From: Gammaproteobacteria bacterium
Lineage (GTDB): Bacteria; Pseudomonadota; Gammaproteobacteria; Methylococcales; Methylomonadaceae
Assembly: GCA_024511045.1 (NCBI GenBank)
Contig: JANEMG010000120.1
Coordinates: 1 to 6,452 of the forward strand
DNA: 6,452 bases
Reading direction: 5' to 3'
The notes beneath the pieces are model-generated. The model saw only the letters and a program-made list of their open reading frames with translations, ran no database searches and had not been told where the DNA came from. Made by a program: the position numbers and the translations under genes. Below, in pieces: positions 4,962-6,452 of this stretch; positions within the stretch are counted from its first letter, which is position 1, and each line of letters starts with the position of its first letter.

Positions 4962-6440
4962 TCAACTGACGTAGAAGTTGCGCATCATGCCCAGATCTTC
5001 ATGTTCCAGGTTGTGGCAGTGATAGAGGAACAGGCCGGTATAATCCTGGAAAGGCTTGATAATTTCTATTTCCTCACCGGGCATGACCAGCACCGTGTCT
5101 TTCCAGCCGCTGTCGATGAAGCCTTCCTTGACAGTGTCGTATTCCTCCCTGCGCATGCCTTCCATTCTTCTGGAAAGGATCTGATACTGCTGGCCATGCA
5201 AATGAATGGGGTGCGCCATGGACATCATCATGCCACCGCCCATGCCTCCTCCCATCATTCCGCCGCCGCCCATCATTCCCATGCCGCCGGACATTCCCCC
5301 CATACCGCCCTGCATCTGCTTTCCATCCTCCATCTGCATACCGCCTTTTTCATCGTCACCGTCATGCTCCTTCTTCATCGGTCCGTGGTCATGAAATATC
5401 CTGATCTTCTTGATGGAACCTACCGGCACTTTCTCAAAATCCAGCACCCGGTTCAGGGCGAAGGACTTGCCATTGAGCTGCGGGGTGCCCGGCTTCATCG
5501 AAATGCCGATGGGAATCGGATTGTCGGCATTGTCCACATCGCGTTCGGTCAGACGTTTTATCGATGCCAGCTTCGCCGGCAGCTTCGGCGAATCGCCGAC
5601 CTGCTCGACAACCTCGAATGTGGCGATGGGAAACTTGGCGCCCTGGGCAAGGGAACCCCCCATCATACCCATACCGCCACCCATACCGCCACCCATTCCT
5701 CCGCGCATACCGCCCATGCCGCCACGCATGCCTCCCATCATTCCCATGCCACCTCCCTGCATCCGGCCAGAGCCGCGATTGTTCTTCATCCGTTCATACA
5801 TGGGCGGCATGGCGCCGGAATAGGGCAGGCTGTACAACACCAATTTTTCACCCACCTTGCGGCCGCTGAAATCCAGCCAAAGATCAATGCGTTCGCCGGG
5901 AGCGAGCATTAGATAGGGACGCGTCTCCGGCTTCTCCAACAGGCCGGCGTCGGTACCAATGGCAGTCAGCGGCGTACCGTCATCCCAGCCCAGCTTGTAG
6001 ATTCTGGAATTGGAGCCGTTGACCGCCCTGAAGCGATAGGCCCTGGACTTGACGGAAAACAAGATATCCGCTCTGCCATTGACCAGGATCTTTTCACCCA
6101 GGAAGCCCATCATCCGGCCATGCATGCCATGTACATAGCGCAGCTGGTTTCTCTGGTCGAAGCTGCGGTCCTGAATCACCAGCGGCATATCGAACTCACC
6201 CGATGGCAGACCCAGGGACTTTTCCTGCTCGTCGGTCACGGTGATCAGTCCCGCCAGCCCCTTATAGACCTGCTCCGCGGTCAATTCATGGGTATGGGAA
6301 TGATAGAAGCTGGTGCCGGCACGGTTGACCACTTCGAATTCGTAGACGAAGCGTGCACCCGGCATGATGGAATACATGCGCTGACCGCCATGGAGAGCGA
6401 AGCGAAGGCGGTTAGTCCTCGGTAGCGACCAGGGCCGCAC
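4962..6440 (-). CDS. CueO-like multicopper oxidase, 5'-truncated (probable pseudogene)
   Basis: The open frame (492 codons, TGA at 4964-4962) encodes cupredoxin domains of a laccase-type multicopper oxidase; relatives oxidise Cu(I) or phenols in the periplasm using a type 1 and a trinuclear copper centre. Visible copper motifs are HSHTH (residues 47-51), HPIHLHG (410-416) and HCHNLEHEDLGM (474-485; Cys475 and axial Met485 for type 1 copper). The first motif, HWHG, which supplies trinuclear-site ligands, is absent, as are a signal peptide and the first half of domain 1. Family-like sequence starts at about GGQRMYSIMPG (residue 18). The preceding residues MRPWSLPRTNRLRFALH look unrelated, and an in-frame TAA at 6446-6444 prevents extension. 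The GTG at 6440 is only the first possible start, so an active product is unlikely unless the window edge hides a rearranged 5' end. Two Met/Gly-rich inserts (227-262 and 366-408) point to copper handling. Confidence 0.85.
   Translation of the reverse strand: MRPWSLPRTNRLRFALHGGQRMYSIMPGARFVYEFEVVNRAGTSFYHSHTHELTAEQVYKGLAGLITVTDEQEKSLGLPSGEFDMPLVIQDRSFDQRNQLRYVHGMHGRMMGFLGEKILVNGRADILFSVKSRAYRFRAVNGSNSRIYKLGWDDGTPLTAIGTDAGLLEKPETRPYLMLAPGERIDLWLDFSGRKVGEKLVLYSLPYSGAMPPMYERMKNNRGSGRMQGGGMGMMGGMRGGMGGMRGGMGGGMGGGMGMMGGSLAQGAKFPIATFEVVEQVGDSPKLPAKLASIKRLTERDVDNADNPIPIGISMKPGTPQLNGKSFALNRVLDFEKVPVGSIKKIRIFHDHGPMKKEHDGDDEKGGMQMEDGKQMQGGMGGMSGGMGMMGGGGMMGGGMGGGMMMSMAHPIHLHGQQYQILSRRMEGMRREEYDTVKEGFIDSGWKDTVLVMPGEEIEIIKPFQDYTGLFLYHCHNLEHEDLGMMRNFYVS
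5217..5345 (-). repeat. Met/Gly-rich insert before the HPIHLHG copper motif
   Basis: Residues 366-408 of the oxidase frame contain 15 methionines in 43 residues, in GGM/GMM units, ending two residues before His410. The position, in the last cupredoxin domain ahead of the type 1 histidine, corresponds to the methionine-rich region of E. coli CueO that binds extra Cu(I). It is preceded by a charged stretch with histidines (HDHGPMKKEHDGDDEK, 350-365). Confidence 0.8.
5655..5762 (-). repeat. Second Met/Gly-rich insert, between the middle and last cupredoxin domains
   Basis: Residues 227-262 contain 12 methionines in 36 residues, almost all the rest glycine, in a GGM/RGGMGGM pattern. At DNA level this is a degenerate array of CAT-GCC-GCC/ACC-like triplets on the plus strand, so it can expand or contract by slippage. 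As far as I recall, CueO has only one such region. Confidence 0.8.
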
Positions 6441-6452
6441 TGTTTATCCGGC
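6396..6452. other. Unrelated flank at the right edge, possible end of a mobile element
   Basis: Beyond about 6395 the oxidase frame stops resembling the family, and the minus-strand frame closes at a TAA (6446-6444). The 57 bp include an AGCGAAGCGAAG run (6397-6408) and end in TTTATCCGGC. No transposase fragment is identifiable in this short stretch. I infer an insertion or rearrangement junction. Confidence 0.35.

Noticed and set aside
5206..5394. Proline-rich plus-strand frame (PPPMPPPIIPPPPIIPMPP) that looks like a collagen- or proline-repeat protein.
   Set aside because: It is the antisense reading of the GGM repeats in the oxidase.
4755..5912. A 385-codon plus-strand frame with HHSHAAGHS-like histidine-rich segments, resembling a metal-binding protein.
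   Set aside because: It is antisense to the oxidase. The histidine-rich runs are the complement of the Met/Gly-rich codons, and the frame starts inside the stem-loop spacer without a ribosome binding site.

Overview
The window reads as chromosomal DNA of a gammaproteobacterium of moderate to high GC content. The evidence is the apaG-apaH pair, an Mpl ligase close to the enterobacterial type, and a large periplasmic protein family I associate with pseudomonads, xanthomonads and sulfur bacteria. I cannot name the genus. No phage, CRISPR, toxin-antitoxin, rRNA or tRNA signal was seen, and I found no convincing new multigene system.

Layout. Positions 1-108 are non-coding-looking sequence with a perfect 19-bp tandem repeat. 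They abut the 3' part of a minus-strand gene for an exported protein of unknown function (ATG at 1143), whose family-like sequence appears to stop at about 109. Upstream of it on the same strand is mpl (2677-1295, TTG start), a peptidoglycan-recycling ligase; an FNR-like palindrome lies in the gap between them. A 349-bp region without a credible gene follows (2678-3026). Then comes a small secreted ankyrin-repeat protein (3440-3027, minus), divergent from the apaG-apaH operon (3514-4722, plus). A convergent spacer with several stem-loops (4723-4961) separates apaH from a CueO-like multicopper oxidase (minus strand, ending at 4962). The oxidase carries two Met/Gly-rich inserts but is cut off at its 5' end near 6395, where an unrelated 57-60 bp stretch runs to the window edge.

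The genes are mostly independent housekeeping or stress functions: wall recycling (Mpl), Ap4A hydrolysis (ApaH) with its usual partner ApaG, and copper oxidation/tolerance (the oxidase). The most notable structural point is that both edges show a gene interrupted at an abrupt junction with unrelated sequence. This is what a contig or segment bounded by mobile elements would look like, but the elements themselves are not included.
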